Shown piece by piece: positions 35,352 to 44,332 of a DNA stretch of 64,000 nucleotides. Made by a program: the position numbers and the translations under genes. Source of the DNA: CAVRZJ01 sp964594125 (GTDB taxonomy: Bacteria; Acidobacteriota; Thermoanaerobaculia; Thermoanaerobaculales; Thermoanaerobaculaceae); assembly GCA_964594125.1 (NCBI GenBank), contig CAZQLL010000005.1, positions 1-64,000 on the forward strand, written 5' to 3'. The notes under the pieces are model-generated. The model did no database searches and was not told where the DNA came from. It saw nothing but the letters and a program-made list of their open reading frames with translations. Numbering within the stretch: position 1 is the stretch's first letter; each line of letters begins with the position of its first letter.

Positions 35352-38261
35352 ATGAGGCGTCTTGTCGTGGCTCTGCTGGCGCTCGGGCTCCTGGGCACCC
35401 AGGCGTTCGCCGCCAACACGCAACCCCAACCCTTGATGACGACCGCGCAGGCGCGGGCGCTGGCCGACCTCCCCGAGGTCCGTACGCTGGCGCTCGACGC
35501 TGGCGGCGTCCCGACGTTCATGGCCGGGCGGCTAGGCCACCTCGGGCCCGGCGATCCGGCGAGCGCCGCGCTGCGCTTCGTCGAACGGATGCGCCCGCTG
35601 CTGCGCGCCAACGGAAGCGAGGAGCTCGCCGCGGTTCGCTCCGAGACCGACGACCTCGGCCAGGTGCATGTGCGGCTGCAGCAGTACCACCGCGGATTGC
35701 GCGTGGTGGGCGGCGAGCTCGTGGTCCATGCCGACCAGGCCACGGGCGAGGTGAGGGTCGTCAACGGGCGTTTCGTCCCCGACGAGGGGCTGCCCGCGCG
35801 TCCCCGCATCGGCGCCGAGGCGGCCCTGCTCAAGGCCGCGCAGGACGCCGAGATCAGCGGCGGCCGTGTGCTCGATCAGCCCGAGCTGCTGTACGTCGTC
35901 TCCCACGACGAGAAGACCTACCTGGCGTGGTCGGCGCTCGTTGCCTACGAGGGCGCGTACGGCCCCGCCGTCGACCGCCTGTTCGCCAACGCGCTCGACG
36001 GCGACCTGGTGACGCTGCACCCGACGATCCACTCGGCGAAGAACCGCAAGATCTACAACGGCAACCACACCAACCCCGACAACCCGACGCTGCCGGGCAC
36101 GCTGATGTTCCAGGAGGGCGCCACCAGCTCCTCGGACGCAGCGGCGTGGGACTGCTACGTCAACTTCGGATACACCTACGACTACTACAAGAACCGCTTC
36201 AACCGCGACTCGTTCGACAACGCCGGCGCGGCGCTGATCGGCACCGTGCACGTCGGCACCAACTGGGTCAACGCCTACTGGAACGGCACCCAGATGGTGT
36301 TCGGCGACGGCGACGGCACGCAGGCGACGTACCTGTCGAAGGCGCTCGACATCGTCGCTCACGAGCTCACCCACGCCGTCACCGACCGCACCGCCGACCT
36401 CGTCTACCAGAACGAGTCGGGCGCGCTCAACGAGGCGATGTCGGATGTCTTCGCCGCCGGCGCCGAGGCTTACAAGGACGGCTCGGCGAACGCCGACACG
36501 TGGAAGATCGGCGAGGACGCGTGGACGCCGGCGACCTCCGGCGACGCCCTGCGCTACATGAACAACCCGACGCAGGACGGCTACTCGGCGGACTACTACC
36601 CCGAGCGGCTCTACCCCTCCTGCACGCCGACGTCGAGCAACGACTACTGCGGCGTGCACGGCAACAGCGGCATCGCCAACCTCGCCTTCTACCTCCTCTC
36701 GCAGGGCGGCACGCACCCGCGCTCGAAGACCACGACGAACGTGCCCGCCATCGGCATCGCCAAGGCGGAGCAGATCTTCTACCGCGCCCTCACCACCGGC
36801 CTGATGACCTCGACGACCAACTTCCAGGGCGCCCGCAACGCCACCAAGACCGCCGCCGAGCAGCTCTACGGCACGACGGCTGCCGAGGTCGCGGCGGTGA
36901 CGGCGTGCTGGGACGCCGTCGGCGCCCCCGGCGGCACCGTGCCGGTGACCACGCTGACCAACGGCGTCTCCCTCGGCAGCCAGGGCGCCTCGACCGGCAA
37001 CTACCTGCATTACAAGATCACCGTCCCGTCCGGCCAGACCTCGCTGGTGGTGACCACCACCGGCGGCACCGGCGACGCCGACATGTACGTCAAGCGCGGC
37101 ACGCAGGCGAGCTCGTCGACCTACGACGGCAAGTCGGAAGGCTCGACATCCGCCGAGACGGTGACGATCTCGAACCCGGTGGCCGGCGATTTCTACATCG
37201 CACTCTACGCCTACTCGACGTTCTCGGGGGTCACGATCAAGGCGACTTACACCGGCTCCACGCCGACGTTCACGCTCGCGGCGTCGCCGACCTCGCTGAC
37301 CGTCGCCCAGGGCGCCTCCGGCACCTCGACGATGACGACCACGGTCAGCGGCGGCTTCAACAGCGCCGTTGCGCTCTCCGCTTCCGGCGCCCCGAGCGGC
37401 GCCACCGTGAGCTTCAGCCCGACCTCGATCGCGGCGCCGGGCTCCGGCACCTCGACGATGACGTTCGCGGCGGGCACCGCGGCCGCCGGAACCTACACGA
37501 TCACCGTAACCGGCTCGGGCGGCGGCGTGACGAAGACCGCGACGGTCTCCGTCACCGTGACCGCCACCAGTGGCGTCACCGTCCTGACAAACGGCCAGAC
37601 GGTGTCCAACATCTCGGTCGCCACAGGGGCCTGGAAGCACTACAAGCTCACCGTCCCGGCGAGCCAGACCAGCCTGGTGATCACCATGTCGGGCGGCAGC
37701 GGCGACGGCGACCTGTACGTCAAGCGCGGCGCCCAGCCCACGTCTTCCTCGTACGACTACCGTCCCTACAAGACCGGCAACAACGAGTCGGTCAGCGTCA
37801 CGAACCCCGCCGCCGGCGACTGGTACATCTCGATCTACGGGTACTCGGCGTGCTCCGGCGTGTCGCTGGTCGCCACCTACTCGGCCTCGGGCGGCGGCAC
37901 GACGATGAACGAGACGGAGTCGAACAACACCACGGGGACCGCCAACACCATCTCCACCTCCGGGACCACCGTGACCGGGTACGTCGGCTCGTCGACCGAC
38001 TCCGACTACTTCAAGATCACGCTGCCGGCCGGCAGGACGCTCACCGCCGATCTCACCGTGCCCTCCACCAAGGACTACGACCTCAAGCTCTACAACGCCT
38101 CGGGCACCCAGATCGGGTCGAGCACCAACGGCACCGGCGCTGCCGAGAAGATCACCTACACCAACAGCGGCTCGGCGAGCATCACCGTGTACCTGCGCGT
38201 GTACGGCTACAACGGCGCGTACTCCACCACCCTCGCCTACCAGCTCAAGGCGACCTGGTAG
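35352..38261 (+). CDS. Secreted thermolysin-family (M4) metalloprotease with three PPC domains
   Basis: 969 aa from ATG 35352. A signal peptide (ALLALGLLGTQAFA) is followed by an FTP/PepSY-type propeptide (about 20-220) and the M4 catalytic domain. The zinc motif is HELTH (337-341), the downstream Glu lies in NEAMSDVFA, and VHGNSGIANLAFYLLSQGG carries a catalytic His. After about residue 530 come a PPC domain (DADMYVKRG), an Ig-like Thr/Ser-rich domain (about 635-740), a second PPC domain (GDLYVKRG), and a third of another subtype (ESNNTTGTANTI). PPC domains are usually cut off after secretion. It is a broad extracellular protease. Confidence 0.94.
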   Translation: MRRLVVALLALGLLGTQAFAANTQPQPLMTTAQARALADLPEVRTLALDAGGVPTFMAGRLGHLGPGDPASAALRFVERMRPLLRANGSEELAAVRSETDDLGQVHVRLQQYHRGLRVVGGELVVHADQATGEVRVVNGRFVPDEGLPARPRIGAEAALLKAAQDAEISGGRVLDQPELLYVVSHDEKTYLAWSALVAYEGAYGPAVDRLFANALDGDLVTLHPTIHSAKNRKIYNGNHTNPDNPTLPGTLMFQEGATSSSDAAAWDCYVNFGYTYDYYKNRFNRDSFDNAGAALIGTVHVGTNWVNAYWNGTQMVFGDGDGTQATYLSKALDIVAHELTHAVTDRTADLVYQNESGALNEAMSDVFAAGAEAYKDGSANADTWKIGEDAWTPATSGDALRYMNNPTQDGYSADYYPERLYPSCTPTSSNDYCGVHGNSGIANLAFYLLSQGGTHPRSKTTTNVPAIGIAKAEQIFYRALTTGLMTSTTNFQGARNATKTAAEQLYGTTAAEVAAVTACWDAVGAPGGTVPVTTLTNGVSLGSQGASTGNYLHYKITVPSGQTSLVVTTTGGTGDADMYVKRGTQASSSTYDGKSEGSTSAETVTISNPVAGDFYIALYAYSTFSGVTIKATYTGSTPTFTLAASPTSLTVAQGASGTSTMTTTVSGGFNSAVALSASGAPSGATVSFSPTSIAAPGSGTSTMTFAAGTAAAGTYTITVTGSGGGVTKTATVSVTVTATSGVTVLTNGQTVSNISVATGAWKHYKLTVPASQTSLVITMSGGSGDGDLYVKRGAQPTSSSYDYRPYKTGNNESVSVTNPAAGDWYISIYGYSACSGVSLVATYSASGGGTTMNETESNNTTGTANTISTSGTTVTGYVGSSTDSDYFKITLPAGRTLTADLTVPSTKDYDLKLYNASGTQIGSSTNGTGAAEKITYTNSGSASITVYLRVYGYNGAYSTTLAYQLKATW

Positions 38262-38280
38262 AGGCTGCTGCGTTCTCAAC

Positions 38281-38312
38281 ACGGCGCCCCCGGCCCCGGC
38301 CGGGGGCGCCGT
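38281..38312. terminator. Bidirectional terminator after the thermolysin gene
   Basis: A perfect 14-bp stem (38281-38294 with 38299-38312) with a 4-base loop lies between convergent genes and is followed by TGCTCT. Confidence 0.75.
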
Positions 38313-38316
38313 TGCT

Positions 38317-38772
38317 CTACGTGAGCCGCGGGCCGCCGCGCTCGAGCGGCGAGGTCAGGCACACCTCGGTGGCCGAACGGATGAAGCCCGCAACGCGGTG
38401 GACCCGCGTGACCAGCAGCTCCTGCAGGTGGCTGGTGTCGCGGGCGCGGATCTTGACCACGAGGTCGTACTCGCCGCTCACCACGTGCACCTCCTCGACC
38501 TCGGGGATCGCGCGCAGGTCGGCCACGGTGCGCTCGACCCGGTCGGCCAACTCGGTGCGCAGGTGAATGAGCGCCGTCACCGTATACCCGAGCGCCCGCG
38601 GGTCGAGGCGAACGCCGAACCCCTGCACCACGCCGCTCCGCCGCAGCTTGGCGAGGCGCTCGTGCACCGTGGCGGGGGCGACGCCGGCGCGGCGGGCGAT
38701 CTCGGAGAGGGCCATGCGGCCGTTCTCCTGCAACGCCAGAATGATGGCACGATCGAGCTCGTCGACCTTCAT
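38317..38772 (-). CDS. Lrp/AsnC-family transcriptional regulator
   Basis: 151 aa. The N-terminal winged helix-turn-helix reads LDRAIILALQENGRMALSEI and VAPATVHERLAKLRRSGVV. The C-terminal half is a RAM (ligand-binding) domain with VHVVSGEYDLVVKIRARD. These regulators sense amino acids and act as dimers or octamers. The target is unknown; divergent ccmA is one candidate. Confidence 0.93.
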   Translation of the reverse strand: MKVDELDRAIILALQENGRMALSEIARRAGVAPATVHERLAKLRRSGVVQGFGVRLDPRALGYTVTALIHLRTELADRVERTVADLRAIPEVEEVHVVSGEYDLVVKIRARDTSHLQELLVTRVHRVAGFIRSATEVCLTSPLERGGPRLT

Positions 38773-38931
38773 GCCTGCATCTTACGCCACGCCGCCGGGC
38801 CGGGGCGGCCTCGCGGCCCCGCACCTGCGCCGGCGCGACTCCTCATGCGGGTGTGCCCCGCGCACGCTGCACAGGTGCGGGAGGGCCGGCGCCCTCGCCG
38901 GTCCGGCGTTGCCGCCGCCGCGCGAGCGGGT

Positions 38932-38937
38932 TATTCT
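38932..38937 (+). promoter_or_regulatory. Possible -10 box for leaderless ccmA
   Basis: TATTCT is followed by 8 bases and then GTG 38946. No ribosome-binding site precedes the start. Confidence 0.4.
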
Positions 38938-38945
38938 CCCCGCCT

Positions 38946-39572
38946 GTGGGCGGGGCGACGATCGAGTTCGACCGGATCGGCAAGCGATTCGGTGCGCGGG
39001 CGGTGCTTTCGGACGTCTCCGGCGCCGTGCGTCCGGGGAGCGTGACCGTCGTGGCCGGTCCGAACGGTTCCGGGAAGTCGACGCTGCTCAACGTCCTCGC
39101 CGGTGCGCTGCGGCCGTCGTCCGGCCGCGTCCGGTATCTCGCCGACGGCGCCGAGATCGAGCGCGCGCGCTGGCACGAGCGGCTCGGCATGGCGGCGCCG
39201 GACATGGCGGTGTACGAGGAGCTGACGGCGCTCGAGAACCTCGAGTTCTTCGCCCGCGTGCGCGGCATCGACGCCGGCGGCCGGCGCCTCGGCGACCTGC
39301 TCGCGGGGCTCGGACTGGCGGCGCGCGACCAGCGCCGCCGGGTGGGGACGTACTCCTCGGGCATGAAGCAGCGGGTCAAGCTGGCGCAGGCGGTCGTCCA
39401 CGACCCGGAGGTGCTGCTGCTCGACGAGCCGTCCTCCAACCTCGACGAGGCGGGCCACCGCGCGGTCGCCGACCTGGTGGCGCGGCTCCGGAGCCGGACG
39501 GCGATCGCGGTGGCCACCAACGATCCGCGGGAAGTGGCGTGGGGCGATGCGGCGATCCAGCTTGGCGCGTGA
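38946..39572 (+). CDS. ccmA: Heme exporter ATPase CcmA
   Basis: 208 aa from GTG 38946; an in-frame ATG at 38853 would add 31 low-complexity residues. It is an ABC ATPase with Walker A GPNGSGKS, signature YSSGMKQR, Walker B VLLLDEP and D-loop SSNLD. It drives release of holo-CcmE from CcmCD during cytochrome c maturation. It overlaps ccmB by 26 bases and heads the ccmABCDEF operon. Confidence 0.92.
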   Translation: MGGATIEFDRIGKRFGARAVLSDVSGAVRPGSVTVVAGPNGSGKSTLLNVLAGALRPSSGRVRYLADGAEIERARWHERLGMAAPDMAVYEELTALENLEFFARVRGIDAGGRRLGDLLAGLGLAARDQRRRVGTYSSGMKQRVKLAQAVVHDPEVLLLDEPSSNLDEAGHRAVADLVARLRSRTAIAVATNDPREVAWGDAAIQLGA

Positions 39573-40236
39573 GGCGGCCGCGGTGCTCGCCAAGGAGCTG
39601 CGCTCGGAGTTGCGCAGCCGGGTCGCCCTCAACGCGGTGGGCCTGTTCGCGCTGACGACGCTGGTCGCGGTCGCCTACCAGATCGGGCCGTACCGCATCC
39701 AGGAGCAGGACCGCCCGCACCTGCTGGCCGCCCTGCTGTGGATCATCCTGTTCTTCGCGGCGCTCTCCGGCCTGGCACGGGTGTTCGTCAAGGAGGAGGA
39801 CGCGCACACCGCCAAGGCGCTGCGCCTGGCGGCGCGCCCGCTCGCGGTGTTCGCCGGCAAGCTGCTGTTCAACCTGCTGCTGCTGCTCGCGCTCGAGGCG
39901 TGCATCGTGCCGCTCTACCTGGCGCTGATGGCGTACTCCGTGGCCGGCCCGTGGGGGTTGGTCGCGGTGCTCGTCTGCGGCAGCGCGGCGCTGGCCACGA
40001 CGACGACGCTGGTCGCCGCGATCATCGCGCGCGCTTCCGGCTCGGGCACGCTGTTCGCGGTGCTGACGGTGCCGATCGCGCTCCCCCTCCTCGTGGTCCT
40101 CATCCAGGGCACGCGGGCCGCCGCCGCCGAGCCCGCCTTCGCCGCCGTCCTGCCGGCGCTGCAGGCGATCGTCTCGCTCACCGGCGTGCAGCTCGTGGCT
40201 TCCATCTCACTCTTCCCGGTGGTGTGGCATGACTAA
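39547..40236 (+). CDS. ccmB: Heme exporter membrane protein CcmB
   Basis: 229 aa with about six membrane helices. Segments such as LNAVGLFALTTLVAVAYQ, LLWIILFFAALSGLARVF and EEDAHTAKALRLAARP resemble CcmB. It is the permease partner of CcmA. It starts inside the end of ccmA and overlaps ccmC by 8 bases, so translation is coupled. Confidence 0.92.
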   Translation: MRRSSLAREAAAVLAKELRSELRSRVALNAVGLFALTTLVAVAYQIGPYRIQEQDRPHLLAALLWIILFFAALSGLARVFVKEEDAHTAKALRLAARPLAVFAGKLLFNLLLLLALEACIVPLYLALMAYSVAGPWGLVAVLVCGSAALATTTTLVAAIIARASGSGTLFAVLTVPIALPLLVVLIQGTRAAAAEPAFAAVLPALQAIVSLTGVQLVASISLFPVVWHD

Positions 40237-40897
40237 GCGACTGTGGCCGTGGCTGCTGTTCGTCTGGATGCTCGTCGTCGTCTGGGCGGCGTTCTTCTAC
40301 GCCCCGTCGGCGAAGGGGTTCAAGGGCGAGTCGGCACGCATCGTGTTCTTCCACGTTCCCCAGGCGTGGGTGGCGGTGCTGGCGTTCTGCGTCAACCTCA
40401 TCGCGTCGCTGCGCTACCTGCGCGGCCGCGACGCGATCGACGACGCCCGCGCCGCGGCGGCGGCGCGGCTCGGGCTGGTGTTCTCGGTCCTCGCGACAGT
40501 GACCGGCTCGCTGTTCGCCCGCGTGATGTGGGGGAGCTTCTGGAACTGGGACCCGCGCGAGGTGTCGATCGCCATCCTGCTGCTCGTCTACGCCGCCTAC
40601 TTCGCGCTGCGCGAGGCGATCGCGGATGAGGAGCGGCGCGCCTCGCTGTCCGCCTCCTACGCCGTGCTGGCGTTCGTGACGATGCCGTTCCTTGTATTCG
40701 TGGTGCCGCGCATCTACTGGTCGCTGCACCCCGACACGATCATCAACACCCGCGGCTCGCTCGACATGGAGTCGCGGATGTTCCAGACCCTGATGGCCTC
40801 GTTGGCGGGATTTACCGGACTGTTCTTCTGGTTATACTCGCTGGACGTGCGGCTGGCGCGCGTCGGGATCGGGCGCGAAGCGCGCAGGGAGGAGTGA
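40229..40897 (+). CDS. ccmC: Heme-handling protein CcmC
   Basis: 222 aa with six membrane helices and the periplasmic tryptophan-rich WWD-type motif (VMWGSFWNWDPREVS). Conserved His residues are in FFHVPQAW and in the second loop near SLHPDTIIN. CcmC loads heme on CcmE. The stop is followed directly by the ccmD start. Confidence 0.95.
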   Translation: MTKRLWPWLLFVWMLVVVWAAFFYAPSAKGFKGESARIVFFHVPQAWVAVLAFCVNLIASLRYLRGRDAIDDARAAAAARLGLVFSVLATVTGSLFARVMWGSFWNWDPREVSIAILLLVYAAYFALREAIADEERRASLSASYAVLAFVTMPFLVFVVPRIYWSLHPDTIINTRGSLDMESRMFQTLMASLAGFTGLFFWLYSLDVRLARVGIGREARREE

Positions 40898-40898
40898 G

Positions 40899-41018
40899 AT
40901 GCCGGCAGTGGAGAGCCTCGTCTGGGTGGCTGCCGTCACCGCGGTGATCTGGGCCGGCGTGTTCCTCTACTGCCTCGCACTCGAGCGGCGGGTGCGCCGC
41001 CTGGAGGAAGGTGAATGA
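40899..41018 (+). CDS. ccmD: Small membrane protein CcmD
   Basis: 39 aa. One membrane helix (LVWVAAVTAVIWAGVFLYCL) is followed by a charged cytoplasmic tail (ALERRVRRLEEGE), the CcmD layout. It starts after GGGAGGAGTGAG, 1 base after ccmC, and overlaps ccmE by ATGA. In other bacteria CcmD holds CcmC, CcmE and CcmAB together. Confidence 0.85.
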   Translation: MPAVESLVWVAAVTAVIWAGVFLYCLALERRVRRLEEGE

Positions 41019-41416
41019 GCCGGAGAACGCTGTGGACCGTGCTGGGACTGGGGGCGATCGCCGCATTCGTGGCGTTCGGCGCCGGCGCGTTCAAGTCGAA
41101 CCTCACCCCGTACGTGAGCTTCGAGAAGGCCCGCACCGCGGGATCGGCCGTGCAGGTGGCCGGGAAGCTTGTCGAGCACTCGGACAGCTTCGACGAGGCC
41201 AGCTCGCGCCTCGTCTTCACGCTTTCGGACGAGCAGGGCCAGCAGCTCAGGGTGGCGTACAGGGGGATGAAACCCGGGAACTTCAACGAGGCCACGCAGG
41301 TCGTCGCGATCGGCAGGTACCGCGACGGCGTGCTGGAGGCCGAGAAGCTGCTCGTGAAGTGCCCGTCCAAGTACCAGGGAGTCGAGGAGAAGGAGTACAC
41401 GTCCCGCTCCTCGTGA
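41015..41416 (+). CDS. ccmE: Cytochrome c maturation heme chaperone CcmE, cysteine (CxxxY) type
   Basis: 133 aa. An N-terminal membrane anchor is followed by the OB-fold periplasmic domain (VQVAGKLVEHSD, RLVFTLSDEQGQQLRVAYRG). The heme-binding site, normally HxxxY, reads CPSKY, so Cys 116 replaces the covalent heme-binding His and Tyr 120 is kept. This is the variant known from Desulfovibrio and archaea, where it goes together with loss of CcmG and CcmH. No ccmG or ccmH is found in this cluster. Confidence 0.94.
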   Translation: MSRRTLWTVLGLGAIAAFVAFGAGAFKSNLTPYVSFEKARTAGSAVQVAGKLVEHSDSFDEASSRLVFTLSDEQGQQLRVAYRGMKPGNFNEATQVVAIGRYRDGVLEAEKLLVKCPSKYQGVEEKEYTSRSS

Positions 41417-41459
41417 CGCGCGGCGCGGGCGCGCCGGCTGGCAGTGGCTGGGGGGGAAG

Positions 41460-44018
41460 ATGTTCATTCCTGGCGTTATCGCGCTGTGGGTCGCTTTCGC
41501 GGCCCTGTGCGCTTCGACCACTTACTACGTCCTGAGCCTGCGCGGCAACGGCGGCGCGCGCACGCAGGCGCGGCAGTTCTACGCGCTCACGACGTTCGCG
41601 GTCCTCGCGGCGAGCGGGATGCTGCTGTACCTCATCCTCACCCACGACTTCCGCATCCACTACGTGTTCTCGTACTCCGACCGGTCGCTGCCGTTCGGCT
41701 ATCTGTTCTCGACGTTCTGGGCGGGCCAGGAGGGCAGCTTCCTGCTCTGGCTGCTCGCTGGAGCGCTCATCGGGCTGCCGCTGATCCGCTACGCCCGCCA
41801 CTACGAGGACCGCACGCTGATCGTCTACAACCTGACGCTGGCGTCGCTGCTCCTCATACTCCTGAAGCAGTCGCCGTTCCGTTTCCTCGACGGCCTGCCG
41901 CCCGGGCAGGCGCCGTTCGACGGCCAGGGGCTCAACCCGCTCTTGCAGAACCCGTGGATGACCATCCACCCACCGATCATGTTCTTCGGCTACGCCGCGA
42001 CCGCGGTGCCCTTTGCATTCGCGGTCGCCGCGCTGTGGGGGCGCCGCTACGACGAGTGGGTGAAAGCATCGCTGCCGTGGGCGCTGTTCACCGTCGTCAC
42101 GCTCGGCTGCGCCATCCTGCTCGGCGGCTACTGGGCGTACGTCACCCTCGGCTGGGGCGGCTACTGGGGGTGGGACCCGGTGGAGAACTCCTCCCTCGTC
42201 CCCTGGCTCTCCTCGGCGGCGCTGGTGCACGGCATGCTGCTGCAGCGGGCGCGGGGGCGCTTCCGCAAGCTGAACTTCGCCCTCGCCATGCTGTCGTTCG
42301 TCCTCGTCGTCTACGCGACGTTCCTGACGCGCTCGGGGGTGCTCGCCGACTTCTCGGTCCACTCGTTCGTCGATCTCGGGATCACCGGGTGGCTGGTGGC
42401 CAACCTCGCGGCGTTCGCCGTGATCGGCTTCGCGGGCCTGGCGTGGCGCTGGCGCGAGATCCCGGCGCAGGCCGGCGACGAGCCGTTCCTGTCTCGCACC
42501 GTGTTCTTCGTGCTGGCGATCTCGACGCTCCTCGGCACCGCCGGGATGGTCCTGCTCGGTACCTCCGCGCCGCTGATCACCCGCCTGGCGTCGGAGCCCT
42601 CGCAGGTCGGCCCTGCGTTCTACAATCGAGTCACGCTGCCGGTGGGGATCCTCTTCGCGACGCTGCTCGGCATCGTTCCCTACCTCCACTGGCGCGGGAC
42701 CCACGACGCCTTCCGCAGGCGCATCGCCGCGTCGCTCAGCGCCGCCGCCCTCCTCACCGCCGTGGGTCTTGCCTTCGGAGCGCGCGGGACCCTGTACACG
42801 GCGTTCCTGTTCGCCTCGCTGTTCGCGTTCGCCTCCAACCTCGTCAAGACCGTCGAGGAGGTGCGCAAGGCGCGCCTGCGGGCCGCCGGCGGCTACCTCG
42901 CACACGTCGGCCTCGGTCTCATGCTCGCCGGGGTCATCACGTCGTCGGCGTTCGACCGCAGCGAGAAGGTCGTGCTGCCGCTGGGCGAGAGCAAGCAGGC
43001 GCTGGGGTACACCCTGACGTTCCGCGGCGTTGACAAGCCGACGCCGAACGCCCGCGACGCGATGCTGGTCGAGGTCAGGGACGGCGCCGGCCGCGCCTAC
43101 ATGGCGCGCCCGAAGATGTTCCGCAACGAGAAGTCGAACCAGCTCGTCGCCAACCCCGACGTACGGGTGGGCATGACCCACGACGTCTACGTCGCGCCGA
43201 TCGAGTTCGACCCCGGTCGCCGACCCGAGACCGGGACGACGCTCGAGCTCGGCAAGGGCGAGACCGGAACCGTCGGCCCGTTCACTATCACGTTCACCGG
43301 CTTCGACATGGGCGGCGCGCACGGGGAAGGCGAGACGATGAGCGTCGCCGCCGTCCTCAGCGTCACGGGGGGCGGCGCGGCGCAGCAGGTCAGGCCGACG
43401 CTCACGTCGGGCCCGCAGGGGCTGCGTCCACAGGCGGCCCCGCTGCCCGGCGACGGCGGCGCCACGGTCTCGGTCGCCGGGGTGAACGCCAGCGCGGGCC
43501 GCGTGCGGCTTGAGGTCAGCGGCGTCTCATCTGGCGTCGCCAGGCGCGTCAGCCTCCGGAAGGGCGAGACGTTGACGTACCGCGGAGCGGCCTTGACGTT
43601 CGACGACTTCGACCTCTCGGACTTCGACCCGCAGGCCGGCAAGATCAACATCGGCGTCGTGCTCATGCTCGGCGGCGCCTCTCCCGCCGCGGGCGGCGGC
43701 GAGATCACCGCGTACTATCGCAGCGACGGTGCGGCGGAGACGCACGTCGACGCCGCCGTTCCAGGGCTCGAGGGCGTCATGGTGCGCGTCGGGCGCATGA
43801 ACCCGAACGAGAAGAGCGTGGAGCTGCTGGTGCTCGATGCCGCCGCACCCGCGGACCCCGGTGAGCCGGCCCGGTTCTCGGCCGACTTCACGATCAAGCC
43901 GATGATCGGCCTTCTCTGGCTCGGCCTCGTCGTCCTCCTGATCGGCGGCATCGTTGCGGTCGTGCGGCGCACGGAAGAGTTCACGGCGCCGGCCGCCGCC
44001 GCGCCCGCCGGCAAGTGA
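41460..44018 (+). CDS. ccmF: Cytochrome c heme lyase CcmF with long C-terminal periplasmic region
   Basis: 852 aa. The first ~500 residues carry many membrane helices and the tryptophan-rich motif WGGYWGWDPVENSSLVPWL, with VHSFVDLGI and conserved His residues. Residues about 510-830 form a large soluble region, then a last membrane helix (MIGLLWLGLVVLLIGGIVAV). CcmF is longer here than the ~650-aa proteobacterial protein. Without CcmH it would join heme from CcmE to apocytochromes alone or with unlinked partners. It is 43 bases after ccmE. Confidence 0.94.
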   Translation: MFIPGVIALWVAFAALCASTTYYVLSLRGNGGARTQARQFYALTTFAVLAASGMLLYLILTHDFRIHYVFSYSDRSLPFGYLFSTFWAGQEGSFLLWLLAGALIGLPLIRYARHYEDRTLIVYNLTLASLLLILLKQSPFRFLDGLPPGQAPFDGQGLNPLLQNPWMTIHPPIMFFGYAATAVPFAFAVAALWGRRYDEWVKASLPWALFTVVTLGCAILLGGYWAYVTLGWGGYWGWDPVENSSLVPWLSSAALVHGMLLQRARGRFRKLNFALAMLSFVLVVYATFLTRSGVLADFSVHSFVDLGITGWLVANLAAFAVIGFAGLAWRWREIPAQAGDEPFLSRTVFFVLAISTLLGTAGMVLLGTSAPLITRLASEPSQVGPAFYNRVTLPVGILFATLLGIVPYLHWRGTHDAFRRRIAASLSAAALLTAVGLAFGARGTLYTAFLFASLFAFASNLVKTVEEVRKARLRAAGGYLAHVGLGLMLAGVITSSAFDRSEKVVLPLGESKQALGYTLTFRGVDKPTPNARDAMLVEVRDGAGRAYMARPKMFRNEKSNQLVANPDVRVGMTHDVYVAPIEFDPGRRPETGTTLELGKGETGTVGPFTITFTGFDMGGAHGEGETMSVAAVLSVTGGGAAQQVRPTLTSGPQGLRPQAAPLPGDGGATVSVAGVNASAGRVRLEVSGVSSGVARRVSLRKGETLTYRGAALTFDDFDLSDFDPQAGKINIGVVLMLGGASPAAGGGEITAYYRSDGAAETHVDAAVPGLEGVMVRVGRMNPNEKSVELLVLDAAAPADPGEPARFSADFTIKPMIGLLWLGLVVLLIGGIVAVVRRTEEFTAPAAAAPAGK

Positions 44019-44332
44019 CGCTGCACCCGCCCCGGCACTGGCCGAGGCGCGGGCTGCGGCGTATACTCTCACGCAGATGGCAGCGACCCGTACTTTCCCC
44101 CCGCGCTCGCGGGCGTGCGCTGCGCCGTTCGCCGGCGCCGTCCTCCCTGTCCAGCCGTTCGGCGGCGCCATCCGTCCTGTCCAGCGTGTGATCGGATCGG
44201 CGCCCGGGCGCCGCGCCGCCCGACAGCGGCGCCCTGCACACCTCGGCGCGGCCGGCGTAACGGCGGCGCTCGCGATCGGGCCTGTCCGGCGCGCGCCGCA
44301 ACCGCGGCGCCGCACACTCGGGAGCCGAAGCC
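44019..44332. other. 314-base region upstream of the proline-rich protein, with a -10 box and a tandem repeat
   Basis: TATACT at 44062-44067 is a likely -10 box. A 30-base unit is repeated once in tandem (44124-44153 and 44154-44183) with four differences; it begins GCCGTTCG and ends CTGTCCA. The region could be a long leader. A small ORF (44077-44340, 87 codons) opens 9 bases after TATACT and would contain the repeat as two 10-residue units, but its third-position GC is lower than in true genes here. Confidence 0.45.
44124..44183. repeat. Two tandem 30-bp repeats
   Basis: The copies 44124-44153 and 44154-44183 differ at about four positions. The length is a multiple of three. Confidence 0.7.
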
